A stretch of 64,000 bases of DNA from contig NZ_CP117425.1 in the NCBI RefSeq assembly GCF_030687295.1, forward strand, positions 3,538,001 through 3,602,000, in the 5' to 3' direction. The notes beneath the pieces were generated by a model. That model did not search any database. It had not been told where the DNA came from and saw only the letters and a program-made list of their open reading frames with translations. Each line of letters starts with the position of its first letter. The first letter of the stretch is position 1. Shown in pieces: positions 26,907 through 37,323 of this stretch. This DNA comes from Pseudomonas beijingensis (GTDB lineage Bacteria; Pseudomonadota; Gammaproteobacteria; Pseudomonadales; Pseudomonadaceae). The position numbers and the translations under genes were made by a program.

Positions 26907-27758
26907 TCAGCGGGACAGAAGCGCCGCCAGAACCTCTTTCAATTCAACACGTCCCTTGCGTGGGATGCCTTCAAAGCGAATCCAGCCTTCATTGAAACCA
27001 TGGAGCATCTGAATGCGCGGATGAGGGTTTTTCATGCCTTGAGAGCGGAACAGCGCTTCCCAGGTATCGCTGGGTACCGCTTCCATTTTCACCGACTTGT
27101 CCAGCAGCTCTGACAACGTCGCCGCGATGTCATTGGGCGTAACCTGTTGCTCGGATTCCAGCTCCACGATTCGCTTGCCGTGCCAGCTTTCCTGCAGCAA
27201 TTCAGCGCTTACTTTGCCGACGTCAGCCGTCGCGATCATAGGAACTGGCTTGTCCAATGGCTGAAGGAAGCTTGGGATCACGCCATTGCTCTTGGCGGGC
27301 TCAATGTCCCAAAGACTGTTTTCCATGAACCAGGCTGGACGCAAAAACGTGATCGGCAGGTCCAGCGTGTCAAAACGCTGTTCTAGGATTTGAAGCTGGT
27401 TCAGCAAGTTAGGCTGATGTGCTTGAGCGCCAATCGTGGAGATGCACACCACTTTCTCAGGTTTCGCTGTTTCCAGCGCGGCGCGCAGGTTCTCGATGAT
27501 GTAGCGTGCTTCTGGAAAACCTTCGGAAGGATCGAAGTTGGGAGGCAGCAGAATGAATACGCCGGTGCTGTCACTGAACGCGGCAGCCAGCGGACTCACA
27601 TCATTAGCGTCTGCAACCGCAACCTCGCACCCTTTGGCAGCCCATGCTTTGCCTTTTTCAGCGTCACGTACCACGACTCTGACGCGCTTATTGGCAGCCA
27701 GCAGATTGCGAGCCACTTCTGCACCTACCTGACCTGTAACACCCATTACCGTATACAT
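26907..27758 (-). CDS. NmrA-like NAD(P)-binding oxidoreductase
   Basis: The 283-residue protein is an atypical SDR of the NmrA/NAD(P)H-azoreductase type. The N-terminal motif is VMGVTGQVGAEVARNLL (GxxGxxG), followed by RVRVVVRD. The YxxxK catalytic pair is not evident, which is usual for NmrA-like redox sensors and quinone reductases. It is divergent from a LysR gene, with a 111-base gap, so the LysR protein probably controls it in response to a quinone or other electrophile. Confidence 0.82.
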   Translation of the reverse strand: MYTVMGVTGQVGAEVARNLLAANKRVRVVVRDAEKGKAWAAKGCEVAVADANDVSPLAAAFSDSTGVFILLPPNFDPSEGFPEARYIIENLRAALETAKPEKVVCISTIGAQAHQPNLLNQLQILEQRFDTLDLPITFLRPAWFMENSLWDIEPAKSNGVIPSFLQPLDKPVPMIATADVGKVSAELLQESWHGKRIVELESEQQVTPNDIAATLSELLDKSVKMEAVPSDTWEALFRSQGMKNPHPRIQMLHGFNEGWIRFEGIPRKGRVELKEVLAALLSR

Positions 27759-27869
27759 ATGAGTTCTTCTTTAAGAGCGACCCGTTGTCGCTATGGGCGA
27801 ATTATTGCGTTGCTTGCGAGTTTTCTTCGATATCATGAGTGTCATTGATTCAATGACGGAGAATCATTA

Positions 27870-28775
27870 ATGAGTTTCGACGGGCGTTTGGTCAACGGTA
27901 TGGGTGTGCTCTCTGCCGTAGTTGATAGCGGGAGTTTCGTTAAAGCTGCCAATGCGCTGGACATGACCCAGTCCGGGGTCAGTAGGGCTGTCGCTCGTCT
28001 CGAAACGAGGTTGGGGATCCGTTTATTTGACCGAACCACTCGATCGGTAAAGCTCACAGATGAAGGGCGTCGACTGTATGAAGAAATAGCGCCACTACTC
28101 GCCGCATTGGAGGAAGCAGCAACGATGGCATCTGGCAGTGCAACCGCAGTGCGGGGACGGCTTCGCGTTAATGTTGACCCGTTTTTTTCCAGACTGATCT
28201 TGGCCCCGGCCCTCGGAAGTTTCATGGCGGCCTACCCCGCTATTGAGCTGGATCTCGTGACTCGAGAACAGATGGGGGACCTGGTGGCCGACGGAGTTGA
28301 TCTTGCTGTGCGCTTTGGCGAGCAACCTTCTTCCTCGCTAATTGGCAGACAGTTGCTGCAAACACGCGTGCTCACTGTTGCTTCTCCGGCTTATCTGAAA
28401 AAACACGGTCGTCCACTGCATCCCTCAGAGCTTGAGAGCTCGGAGCATGTGTGTGTCGATTTTCGAGATCCTCAGACGGGCAAACCGTTCATTTGGGAAT
28501 TCCATCGAGGCCACGAGCGTGTGAGCGTCAAAACGCACGGAAGGCTAATGGTCAATGACGTAGGCACGATGCACCGAATCTGCGAGGAAGGGCAGGCTGT
28601 GGCCCAGGTATTGGAGTTAGGTGTAGAGGCCGCGTTGCGTGAGGGACGGCTCATTGAGCTCTTTGCGGATTGGCCCGATGAATATTTTCCTCTCTACGCG
28701 TTGTACCCCTCACGGCATTTGCCGCCAGCCAAGGTGCGGGCATTTCTTGAGTTTGTAGCAGCTCTTAGTCGATGA
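27870..28775 (+). CDS. LysR-family regulator
   Basis: The 301-residue protein has the LysR winged HTH (SGSFVKAANALDMTQSGVSRAVARLE) and an effector-binding domain with PAYLKKHGRP typical of the CrgA/YafC subgroup. A GGAG site precedes the ATG. It is divergent from the NmrA-like gene, and both should share regulatory DNA at 27759-27869, where an AT-rich stretch with ATCATGAGTGTCATTGAT is visible. Confidence 0.9.
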   Translation: MSFDGRLVNGMGVLSAVVDSGSFVKAANALDMTQSGVSRAVARLETRLGIRLFDRTTRSVKLTDEGRRLYEEIAPLLAALEEAATMASGSATAVRGRLRVNVDPFFSRLILAPALGSFMAAYPAIELDLVTREQMGDLVADGVDLAVRFGEQPSSSLIGRQLLQTRVLTVASPAYLKKHGRPLHPSELESSEHVCVDFRDPQTGKPFIWEFHRGHERVSVKTHGRLMVNDVGTMHRICEEGQAVAQVLELGVEAALREGRLIELFADWPDEYFPLYALYPSRHLPPAKVRAFLEFVAALSR

Positions 28776-29077
28776 GAAAGCCTTCAAAATACTCAACATA
28801 GTCTTCGATCCGGCTTTTCACCCGGTCATCTCCCCCAGCGCCGGTTGAATTACTACGACGTAAATTATGCTCGGCTTTGCTGTCGTGCTTTCACTGGTGA
28901 CCAGCGCTGCGCACCAGGTCAGGCCTTGGTTAGCCCGAACCGGGCGGCGATTCAATAAAGTCTGCGGTGGTTTTTTTGTACTTTTCGGGTTGGCTCTGCC
29001 TGTCCATACCTGAAAGCACGCCTTTGCTCATCAGAATGAGTTCTGACTACAAATGGGCCGCAGCAAACGAGTGCCAA
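28776..29077. other. Intergenic gap without identified features
   Basis: This roughly 300-base convergent gap between the LysR gene and the epimerase gene has only short open frames. I see no RNA, repeat or clear terminator in it. Confidence 0.5.
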
Positions 29078-29818
29078 TCAATCAGGGAGAGCATGTCCCT
29101 CTAAAATCTCAAACCCGTCGTCAGTGGGTGCGTAACCAACAACTTCTCGGGTCTTATCGATGGAAAGGCGCTTGTATCTATTGTCTGATACGCCATGAAT
29201 CACATGGAACCCGCTCAGCTCTGCATCCACGCAACTTCTAAGTAGCGCTACGACATCCCTCATGCTGATAAACGCAGCTACATCCCTGTGGCTGTGGGTC
29301 TCTCCCTGCTGAAACTGGGCTACGTTTGCAATGCGCACTGCAAGGGTTGTCATTTGACCATCGTTCGCATACATCGATGCGAGAGCCTCCCCAAATGCTT
29401 TGCTAACCCCATAAAGATTTCCTGGCCTGGGCAACATATGTTCATGTACTTGGACGTCCTTCGGGTAACCCTCAATGGCTTGGGCACTGCTCGCAAATAT
29501 GAACCGCCTGCAACCTTGTGCCTTCGCGGCGAACAACATGTTGTAGGTGCCAACGATATTTACAGGCAGGAGAGAACTCATGAAGTTAGCGTCTGGACTC
29601 GGGTCGGCAGCTAGATGAATCACGGTATCGATGCCTTCGCAGGCCTCAAGGCAGCTTGACTGATCCCTGACATCGAGAGAGAAACTTTGTGCGGATTTCG
29701 GAAATGTCTGCACATCTATATCAGCAAGACGCAAATCCAATCTATCGGCTTGCGCTGTCCAAAAAGCGGTGCCAATCCGACCCGCCGCACCTGTGACTAA
29801 AATTTTTCGTGCGCTCAT
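29078..29818 (-). CDS. NAD-dependent epimerase/dehydratase, uronate-dehydrogenase-like
   Basis: The 246-residue product is an extended-type SDR. VTGAAGRIGTAFW is the NAD-binding motif, LRLADID contains the acidic residue that favours NAD, HLAADPSPDANF is the central strand motif, and the catalytic YGVSK is present. The size and the DPSPDANF-type loop resemble uronate dehydrogenases, but the substrate cannot be fixed from the sequence. It stands alone between convergent and divergent neighbours. Confidence 0.8.
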   Translation of the reverse strand: MSARKILVTGAAGRIGTAFWTAQADRLDLRLADIDVQTFPKSAQSFSLDVRDQSSCLEACEGIDTVIHLAADPSPDANFMSSLLPVNIVGTYNMLFAAKAQGCRRFIFASSAQAIEGYPKDVQVHEHMLPRPGNLYGVSKAFGEALASMYANDGQMTTLAVRIANVAQFQQGETHSHRDVAAFISMRDVVALLRSCVDAELSGFHVIHGVSDNRYKRLSIDKTREVVGYAPTDDGFEILEGHALPD

Positions 29819-30016
29819 GTGTATGTGTCCTTACCGTTAAGCTGCATTGAGCATTTGAGATCAGCAGTGCCCGATACATGTCGCACCGATCAAGGTGAAC
29901 GGTGGGGGACCGGCCGATAACGCTTCAAAAACTTCGGCCTGTGCCGACTCAGGTGGTGTCGGCTACAGTTCCTTGTAACCGCAGGAATGTATCACCACCG
30001 CCACGGAATATTGCTC

Positions 30017-30784
30017 ATGACGAAACGCCCTCCGTTCCAATCGCTCGGCTGCGCCGAATGCCGCAACCATGATGCGCTGGGGTTTGAATTCACCATGGCC
30101 TTCCAGCCTATTTTCAACGTTCGGACACACGCTGCGTTTGCTTATGAGGCGTTGGTCAGAGGTATCAATGGCGAGTCGGCGGGCTACATCCTGGGGCTCG
30201 TGAACGACAGCAACCGCTACCGATTCGACCAGGCCTGCCGGGTGAAAGCCATCGAGGAAGCCGCAAGGCTGGGCCTGCTGGATATTCCCGATTGCTTGCT
30301 GAGCATTAATTTCCTGCCCAACGCCGTATACCGGCCAGAGACGTGCATCCGGGCCACCCTGGAAGCGGCGCGCTTGACCCATTTCCCGCCAGAAAGGCTC
30401 ATGTTCGAAGTGACCGAAGGCGAGAAGGTGGTCGACCCTGAACACCTCAAATCGATTTTCGTGGAGTACGAGCGCCAGGGTTTCGTTACCGCCGTCGACG
30501 ACTTTGGCGCGGGCTATTCGGGTCTTAACCTGCTGGCCATGTTCCAACCCCAGGTACTGAAGATTGACATGGCACTGACCCGAGGCATCGATCGAGACAC
30601 GGTCAAACAAGCGATCGTCGAAGGCATCATCCTGGTCGCCAGGCGCTTGGGTATCCTGGTCATCGCCGAAGGTGTCGAGACCCGTGAAGAAAGCTCGACG
30701 CTTCTAGGCATGGGGATCGAGCTGATGCAGGGGTATTTGTATGCAAGGCCCGAGGTTGGTCATCTCCCAGCTGGGGTGTTTTGA
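30017..30784 (+). CDS. Stand-alone EAL-domain c-di-GMP phosphodiesterase
   Basis: The product of about 255 residues is almost entirely an EAL domain. Expected catalytic residues are in place: YEALVRG, LSINFLPN, FEVTEGE, DDFGAGYSG, LKIDM and AEGVE, so it should hydrolyse c-di-GMP. The short N-terminal lead has a CAEC pair followed by Asn-His, which might bind a metal or sense redox. The ATG at 30017 has CGGAAT upstream and is preferred to one 30 bases earlier. There is no attached sensor domain or partner cyclase nearby. Confidence 0.88.
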   Translation: MTKRPPFQSLGCAECRNHDALGFEFTMAFQPIFNVRTHAAFAYEALVRGINGESAGYILGLVNDSNRYRFDQACRVKAIEEAARLGLLDIPDCLLSINFLPNAVYRPETCIRATLEAARLTHFPPERLMFEVTEGEKVVDPEHLKSIFVEYERQGFVTAVDDFGAGYSGLNLLAMFQPQVLKIDMALTRGIDRDTVKQAIVEGIILVARRLGILVIAEGVETREESSTLLGMGIELMQGYLYARPEVGHLPAGVF

Positions 30785-30928
30785 CTTGGGTTGATGTGTC
30801 CAAGCCTTTCAATCATGTTTCCTGATGGGTGGATTGATTAGATGGACGCCCCAGTAAATGAAAACGTAAACGACGATGGTGTTATCGGGGCTTTTGGGGC
30901 GGACAGCCGAAACGCCCCACACCTCTCA

Positions 30929-31702
30929 TCAAGCCGTTGGAATGGTGCCGCCATCAATAACAAATTCGCTGCCCGTGATGGATGCTGCGCGAGGCGAAGC
31001 CAGGAAGGCAATGAGGTTCGCCACTTCTGCAGGTTTCGAAGGGCGGCCGAGTGGAATACCGCCTAACGCGTTCATGATCATCTGCTTGCCGCCTTCGTAG
31101 TCGGTGCCTGCTTCTTTCGCCAGGCGCTCGGCGAAGGCAACCGACGCCTCGGTTTCAACCCAGCCCGGCGATACTCGAATAACACGCACGCCTTTTGGCG
31201 AGACCTCCTTCGACAGGCTTTTGCTGTAGGTCGAAAGCGCGGCCTTGGCAGCCGCGTAAGCGGTCGTTGCTTCAGGCAGCGGCAGCCGGTTCTGAATGGA
31301 TGTCACGTGGATGATGACGCCCTCGTTGCGTTCGAGCATGTTCGGCAACAAGGCACGGTCGATGCGCACGGCTGGAAACAGGTTCAGATCGAGCTCGCGT
31401 TGCCAGTGCTCCTCGTCCAGTGCAGCAAAGCCGCCACCCGGCGCCGATGAGCCACCCAGTACGTGGATGATGATGTCGACGTCGCCCAATATTCGCTTGG
31501 TCGCGGCCACCAAGGTCTCACAACCTTCCCGAGTCGACAGGTCAGCCGGAATGCATAAGTCTGGCGGCATTTCGATGTTTGCCTGGCGAGCCGAGGTCAG
31601 CACTTTTGCGCCTTCGTCGAGCAGCAGCTCAACCACCGCTTTGCCGACACCCTTGGTGCCGCCGGTAACCAGAATGCGCTTGCCTTTCAAATCAAGATTC
31701 AT
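30929..31702 (-). CDS. Short-chain dehydrogenase/reductase
   Basis: The 257-residue protein is a classical [16 protein letters not shown] binds the cofactor, [11 protein letters not shown] replaces the usual NNAG, and [10 protein letters not shown] is the catalytic Tyr-Lys motif. The start at 31702 has GGAAA 8 bases before it; a longer frame adds 19 unlikely residues. It is divergent from a LysR gene, a common control arrangement. The substrate is unknown. Confidence 0.88.
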   Translation of the reverse strand: MNLDLKGKRILVTGGTKGVGKAVVELLLDEGAKVLTSARQANIEMPPDLCIPADLSTREGCETLVAATKRILGDVDIIIHVLGGSSAPGGGFAALDEEHWQRELDLNLFPAVRIDRALLPNMLERNEGVIIHVTSIQNRLPLPEATTAYAAAKAALSTYSKSLSKEVSPKGVRVIRVSPGWVETEASVAFAERLAKEAGTDYEGGKQMIMNALGGIPLGRPSKPAEVANLIAFLASPRAASITGSEFVIDGGTIPTA

Positions 31703-31819
31703 GGCGTAATTTCCATCTCTGACGGTGAGTTGATGACACCCAATGATCTTGCCGTCCACGGGATAGTTTGCTCAACTGGCATAAACGTAATGACTAATCC
31801 CGATAATCAGGACAATCAA

Positions 31820-32743
31820 ATGCCGGATCTTCGTGTAGGGCTTAACGAGTTGGAGGCGGTGACGGCCGTGGCGCGCCGGGCCTCGTTTCGACAAGCCGCT
31901 ATCGACTTGAGTGTTTCGACGACTGCGTTGAGCAATACCATCGCCAAGGTGGAGTCGAACCTTGAAACGCGGCTGTTCAACCGCACCACACGCAGCGTGT
32001 CGCTCACCGAGGCCGGCAGGCTGTACATGGAGCAAGTCGGGCCGGCGCTACAGGATGTTCGCGCGGCGCTCGAGGCGGTGCGCTCGCAGAATGTCGGACC
32101 TTCGGGAGTCTTGCGCATCAATGCCTTTGCCAGTGCCGCGCGTACGACCCTGATGCCGCTGATTCTGGAGTTTTCGCGGCGTTACCCTAAGGTGCACATC
32201 GATCTGGTTACCGAAGGGCGCTTGGTGGATATCGTCGCTGACGGCTTCGACCTCGGTGTGCGGTCTGCCAATCTGGTACCCAGCGACATGATTGTCGTCC
32301 CGCTGGGCCGACCGCAACGTTATGCCATCGTGGGCTCGCCAGCGTACTTCGAGGTGCACGGCCAACCTCGGACGCCAGCCGATCTACTCACTCATCACTG
32401 CTTGCGGATCCGCCTGCCCAACGGTGCCATTTTTCCTTGGCATCTGGAACGCGACGGGGAGGTCATCAGGCTGGATGTTAACGGGCAATTCACGCTGGAC
32501 GAGCCTGGCCTTGCCAAGGCGGTAGTTGGGGCCGCCGTGGCCCTCGGTTTTTTCATGGAACAGGACGTTCAAGCCGAAATCGAGAACGGAGAGTTTGAGC
32601 GGGTGCTGGAGGATTGGACACCCGCTCGAGACAACTTGTGTTTGTATTACCCGAACCGGCGTAACCCTTCGGCGGCGCTCAAGGCGTTTACCGACTTGGC
32701 CCGTGCCAACATTCAACCCTTGGCAGCAGGAAACAGCCCTTAG
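31820..32743 (+). CDS. LysR-family regulator
   Basis: The product of about 307 residues is a LysR regulator. The HTH is [20 protein letters not shown] with the following [22 protein letters not shown]. The effector domain has [10 protein letters not shown]. The ATG at 31820 has AGGAC 7-8 bases upstream; ATGs at 31790 and 31730 are in frame but lack ribosome sites. It is divergent from the SDR at 30929-31702, its likely target. Confidence 0.88.
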   Translation: MPDLRVGLNELEAVTAVARRASFRQAAIDLSVSTTALSNTIAKVESNLETRLFNRTTRSVSLTEAGRLYMEQVGPALQDVRAALEAVRSQNVGPSGVLRINAFASAARTTLMPLILEFSRRYPKVHIDLVTEGRLVDIVADGFDLGVRSANLVPSDMIVVPLGRPQRYAIVGSPAYFEVHGQPRTPADLLTHHCLRIRLPNGAIFPWHLERDGEVIRLDVNGQFTLDEPGLAKAVVGAAVALGFFMEQDVQAEIENGEFERVLEDWTPARDNLCLYYPNRRNPSAALKAFTDLARANIQPLAAGNSP

Positions 32744-32786
32744 CAGCTTGTTCGCACGAACGGAGTCACGGGCGCATGCATGAAGC

Positions 32787-34347
32787 TCATAGGTCGTAAG
32801 TGGCCCGTATAGCCTCCACGGCCCGCTCGCCGATCACGACGCACGGGGCCATCGTATTGCCGCTCGTGACATGGGGCATGATGGACGCATCGGCAATGCG
32901 CAGGCCCTGGATTCCGTGGACGCGCAATTGACCATCAACCACGGACATCGCGTCCTGGCCCATTTTTGCCGTACCGCATTGGTGCCAGTAAGTGACGGCA
33001 GCGTTGCGCGCGTAGTGTTCGAGCGACTGGGTGTCCAGGTTTCCAGGCAGGCTTTCACGTTTCACCAAGCCCTTGAAGGGGGCCTGCGCGCCCAGTTCCT
33101 GGACAAAACGGATGTTCTCCAGCGCGTTGCGCCGGTCGGTGGGATGCGACAGCGTGTTGGGTTGAATGATGGGGGGCATCCGTCACATTCGGGCCGCTGA
33201 GCTTGACCCATCCGCGACTTTCCGGGTGGGCAAGGCCGGCGAACATTGTCCAGCCATGTGCAGGCACGCCAAGTGAGGCGGTCTCTGCGCTGGGTACTGG
33301 AAATTCGACCTGGCAGTGGAACATGTCCGGGAGATGCAAAGCACTTTCGCTGCTCCAGTACAGCGTCGCCTCCGAGCCGCCGTAACCCACCGGTTGTGGC
33401 GTCGCGTATTCGAAAATAACCGCAAAGGACACGTGATCTTGATGATTGGCGCCGACGCCGGGGAGATGCTGGAGGACCGGAATACCATGGCGCTGCAATT
33501 CCTCCTCCGGTCCCACGCCTGATTGCATCAGGACCTTGGGCGTGTTGACCGCCCCCAACGAAAGAATGACTTCGTGATCGGCGTAAAAGCACTCGATCTG
33601 CCCATTTTTTATGGTTTGTACGCCGATGGCGCGTTGGTCCCTGAAGAGCACGCGACTGACAAGCGTATCAGTCAGGACCGTGAGGTTGGGCTGACCAGAG
33701 CGTGGAGCGACGTAGGCGCGGTAAATGGAATTACGCCGGCCGTCCTTGACGATGAGGTCGTTCAAGGCCGCACCTCCGCGGCCTTCCATCATGGCGCCGT
33801 TCGGGTTCTCGAAAGCCGGTATACCCATGCCGGCAGCCGCACTGATCATGGCGTTGGCAATCGGTTGGGCGTCTCGCACAGGCGCGACATGAACCGGTCC
33901 GCCCCTGCCGCGACGCACCGGATCGCCGGTGCCCCGATAGTCTTCCACGCGTTGATAAATCTTCAGGACCGACGCGTAGTTCCACGCAGGATCACCACTG
34001 AGCGCTGCGAAATCTTCCCAATCGTTTTTATGGCCGCGGGCCCACAACATGACATTGACGCTGGACCCACCGCCCAATCCGCGGCCCATATTCAGCGGGA
34101 TTTTCCTGTCGTTGAGATGAGGGTTTGCGGCACCCACGAAGTTCCAATCGCGCTCGGTGCCAAGGTTCAGGGGCCAGTTCCCCGGCTCCAGCACGTGGGG
34201 GTGATCATCGCTGCCTCCGGCCTCGATGAGTAATACTTCAACCTCGGGATTTTCGGCCAGCCGTCCCGCCACGACGGAGCCGGCGGTGCCTGCTCCACAG
34301 ACGATAAAATCATAATGGTGCTTTTGCTGCTCGGAATTCATGGGCAT
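32787..34347 (-). pseudogene. GMC oxidoreductase (choline/alcohol dehydrogenase family), frameshifted
   Basis: The gene encodes an FAD-dependent GMC oxidoreductase. The N-terminal FAD motif VCGAGTAGSVVAGRL and ENPEVEVLLIEAGG are followed by the family's GLGGGSSVN. After WVKLSGPNVTDAP the frame shifts at a run of six C (coding strand; 33171-33176). The C-terminal part continues in the next frame and contains the catalytic YWHQCGTAKMG and SGNTMAP. Five C instead of six restore one protein of about 519 residues. It may be broken, or the extra base may be a read error. It lies next to the LysR gene, with convergent orientation. Confidence 0.85.
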
Positions 34348-34512
34348 TGAGCGGGTTTCCTTGGACGGTGTGGTATTGCTCGCCTGATGCGATGACTGCT
34401 GCGAGGGAAGTGCGTTGCATCCGAGCTTCCGGCCACCCTGTCCTGAAACCGGTGGCAATCCATTCAGATGCAGCAGCGCTTCCCTCGATCCCGGCGCAGA
34501 AGGGGCCTGGAA

Positions 34513-35274
34513 TCACTGGCTCTTCTGGACCGCCTGGATGATGACTTTTGCGACATCTGCCGGACGAGATTGTTGTGGCACGTGGCTGGCTTCGATTTCG
34601 GTGACCTTGGCACCGATCTTCTTGGCAAAAGCGCGCTGCAGATCAGGCTGGATCATCCGGTCTTCCTTGGCCACAACGTACCAGGTTGGCTTGCCTTTCC
34701 AGGCGGCGACGCTGGTTTTGTCATCGAAGGCCGAGGCCCGGATCGGCCCTTGCGTCGCCGCCATTACCGCGGTTTGCTCTGGGGAAAGATCCTGGGCAAA
34801 ACCGGTGGCCATGCCCTCGGTGGTCATGTACAGGAAACCGTTTTTGTCGGCGGCGATGTCTTTCACGCCGGACGGGGCAGGGTAGTCCTTGCCCAAGTCT
34901 TTACTGGCTTGACCGGCATCCGGAGCGAACGCGGCGACGTACACCAGGCTGCGTACTTTCTTGTCGGTGCCAGCCTCGCTGATGACAGTACCGCCCCAGG
35001 AGTGGCCGACCAATACGACGTCGTTCTCCTGGTTGTTCAGCACACGCTGCGTGGCGGCGACATCGTCCGCCAGCGAGGTCAACGGATTTTGCACCACGGT
35101 GACCTTGATGCCTTCCGCCTGCAGCAGCGGGACGACCTTGCCCCAGTCGGATCCGTCGGCGAAAGCGCCATGGACGATGACAACAGAGGGTTGCTGCGCT
35201 GCGGCATGGACCGCGCCGCCGAACAATGAACAGGTCATGGCGAGTGTGAGGGCAAGGGCCTTGGGTTTGAACAT
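34513..35274 (-). CDS. Exported alpha/beta hydrolase
   Basis: The 253-residue protein has a signal peptide (about 1-25, ending AVHA) and a compact alpha/beta-hydrolase domain. HGAFADGSDW forms the oxyanion-hole region, GHSWGGT is the nucleophile elbow with catalytic Ser, and ASHVPQQSRP near the C terminus holds the catalytic His. This family is close to plant-like EstC/salicylate-esterase type hydrolases. It is divergent from the HD-GYP/LuxR regulator gene, which may control it. Confidence 0.87.
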   Translation of the reverse strand: MFKPKALALTLAMTCSLFGGAVHAAAQQPSVVIVHGAFADGSDWGKVVPLLQAEGIKVTVVQNPLTSLADDVAATQRVLNNQENDVVLVGHSWGGTVISEAGTDKKVRSLVYVAAFAPDAGQASKDLGKDYPAPSGVKDIAADKNGFLYMTTEGMATGFAQDLSPEQTAVMAATQGPIRASAFDDKTSVAAWKGKPTWYVVAKEDRMIQPDLQRAFAKKIGAKVTEIEASHVPQQSRPADVAKVIIQAVQKSQ

Positions 35275-35388
35275 GATGCGATCTCCTGTATGGGGTGAGC
35301 GCAGTTTCAGCGATACTCGGCGGCTGAGGTATCGGTCATTTATCCGAGGCCATCAACAATGTTCAATCGGATACCCGGAGGAAACGAC

Positions 35389-36822
35389 ATGTCAGCAGGT
35401 GACTGTATCGAATTGGAAGACGCCATCCTGGCGTTGTCCATGGTGGGCGACCTGAGCATGGGCCAGCCGTTCGATCAGTCGCGCCGCACCGCCCGATTGG
35501 TGCAGATGCTCGCGCAGGCGTGCAATGGCGCTGGCGAGCACACCGAGATCGGACGCCAGGTGGCCTTGTTGCGCTGGTCAGGCTGCACCGCCAATGCCGA
35601 GGGCTTCACCCGACTGCTGGGCGATGACGTCGAGGGCCGCAACGCGATGCTGACGCAAACCCTTAGCGCGGCGGGCCAGCGAGCGATGCGCAGGTCCACG
35701 CCGCTGGCGCAGATTCATTGTGAGGTGTCCGGTGATATCGCTCATACCTTGGGCTTGAGCACCGAAGTCGAACACGGGCTGCGTCATGTGTTTGAGCAAT
35801 ACGACGGCGAGGGACGGCCGTCCGGCCTGCGTCATCCGCAGGTGCCGGAAGTGGTTTACCAAGTGTTGCTCGCCGGTGATCTGGAAATCCTGTCCCGCAG
35901 TCACGGTCTGGAAGTGGCATTGCAATGGATCGCCAGCAAGCGTGATCGACGCTATCCAGCAGCGCTCGCCGCCCAAATGCTGCAACACGCCGAAGATTGG
36001 CTCGCTCAACTGCGCACGCCACATGTTGCTGCGTCGCGGCACACCGCACCATCGGTGCCACTGACCCTTGTCAGCGATGTGATCGATCTCAAGCTGCCAT
36101 GGCTGTCGGGGTATTCGCGACGTTCTTCGGAATTAGTCCAAGAGGCCGCCAGGCTTTCGGGGTTGCCAGAGGCATCCGTAGACCATCTCGGCCAAGCGGC
36201 GCTGATCCATGGCCTTGGCCGCGCAGCAGTGCCCAATCGAGTCTGGAATGCCCCGGGTGCGTTATTGGAAGGCGATCTTGAGCAAGTGCGGTTGGTGCCT
36301 TACTGGACGTCGCGGGCCTGTAGCCAGATACCGGCGCTGGCAGTGTCGGGCCAGATAGCGGCCCATGCCTACGAGCGACTGGATGGCAGTGGTTACTTCC
36401 GCAGTCTCCATGGTGACGCGCTGCAAAGCGAACATCGCTTGCTGGCCGCGGCCCTGGCTTGGCAAGCGTTGCTGAGCGAGCGGCCGTGGCGGCCAGCCTT
36501 CAGTCAGGACGATGCCGCCCGCTTGTTACTGGACGAGGCGGACCAGGGGCGCTTTGATCGACGAGCCTGTCAGGCGGTCATCGCGGCGGCGCGCGGGGAC
36601 ACGATGACAACTGCCTGCAGGCCAAGCGGTGGTCTGCTTTCCGAGCGTGAAACCGAAATTCTACGGTGTATCAGCACAGGAGGAAGCAACAAGGAAGTGG
36701 CGCGTCAGCTAGGCATCAGTCCGAGCACGGTCCGCACCCATGTGGAGAACGTGTTCCGAAAACTTCAATGCACCACCCGTGCGGCGGCGACCCTCAAAGC
36801 CCTGACGCTGGGGTTGATTTGA
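35389..36822 (+). CDS. Tandem degenerate HD-GYP protein with LuxR DNA-binding domain
   Basis: The 477-residue protein starts behind a strong GGAGGAAA ribosome site. An N-terminal half ends in an HD-GYP-like stretch (FEQYDGEGRPSGLRHPQVPE), and a second half has HGLGRAAVPNRVW, corresponding to HDIGK..IP, and AYERLDGSGYF, corresponding to HHE..DGSGYP. Key residues are altered (HD to HG, K to R, GYP to GYF), so phosphodiesterase activity is doubtful. The C terminus is a LuxR-type HTH (LLSERETEILRCISTGGSNK, then ARQLGISPSTVRTHVENVF). It is probably a ligand-responsive transcription factor. The divergent hydrolase gene is the nearest target. Confidence 0.82.
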   Translation: MSAGDCIELEDAILALSMVGDLSMGQPFDQSRRTARLVQMLAQACNGAGEHTEIGRQVALLRWSGCTANAEGFTRLLGDDVEGRNAMLTQTLSAAGQRAMRRSTPLAQIHCEVSGDIAHTLGLSTEVEHGLRHVFEQYDGEGRPSGLRHPQVPEVVYQVLLAGDLEILSRSHGLEVALQWIASKRDRRYPAALAAQMLQHAEDWLAQLRTPHVAASRHTAPSVPLTLVSDVIDLKLPWLSGYSRRSSELVQEAARLSGLPEASVDHLGQAALIHGLGRAAVPNRVWNAPGALLEGDLEQVRLVPYWTSRACSQIPALAVSGQIAAHAYERLDGSGYFRSLHGDALQSEHRLLAAALAWQALLSERPWRPAFSQDDAARLLLDEADQGRFDRRACQAVIAAARGDTMTTACRPSGGLLSERETEILRCISTGGSNKEVARQLGISPSTVRTHVENVFRKLQCTTRAAATLKALTLGLI

Positions 36823-36921
36823 GGTTGAGTCGAATAAGTTTTTTGGCGCCCAGGCATGGTTGTCGGGCGCGGTGGGAGGTGGCGAATCCAATTACATCGA
36901 GCTTGTGGACTAGCGGGCTGG

Positions 36922-37239
36922 TCAGAATTTAATCAACCTGAAGCGATAGACCACGACCAGCACCGTTGGCCAGAACAGTGTATTTGCAATGTCATGGAGA
37001 CTCGCGCCCCACCGCCAATATCCCAGGCTTGCCTTATCATCCATCAGATCAGATAGCTCGATGAGGCTCGCCCCCGCCAATACCACCAGCCAACTGCTGA
37101 AGGCACCCAGGGATTTTCGAGTGGTGTAGCTGGCAGCGATCAGCAATGCCAGACCTACATAGATATGCAAAGCATCCCTCGAGAGGCCGGTGGCTGAAAT
37201 GATTCCAAGCTTGAGTGATTGCAGCGTGGAAGTGTCCAT
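36922..37239 (-). CDS. Small membrane protein of unknown function
   Basis: The 105-residue product has about three membrane helices (around residues 25-42, 48-66 and 82-98) with an acidic loop ELSDLMDDKAS between the second and third. No family is recognised. Orientation is the same as the LysR pseudogene upstream of it, 84 bases away. Confidence 0.65.
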   Translation of the reverse strand: MDTSTLQSLKLGIISATGLSRDALHIYVGLALLIAASYTTRKSLGAFSSWLVVLAGASLIELSDLMDDKASLGYWRWGASLHDIANTLFWPTVLVVVYRFRLIKF

Positions 37240-37323
37240 TGAATGTTTCCCGGTTTCCTGTGCTTAAGTCCACGATAGTTAGCCGCGGTTTTATAGTCTG
37301 AAGCCACGCTCGGCTAACAACCC

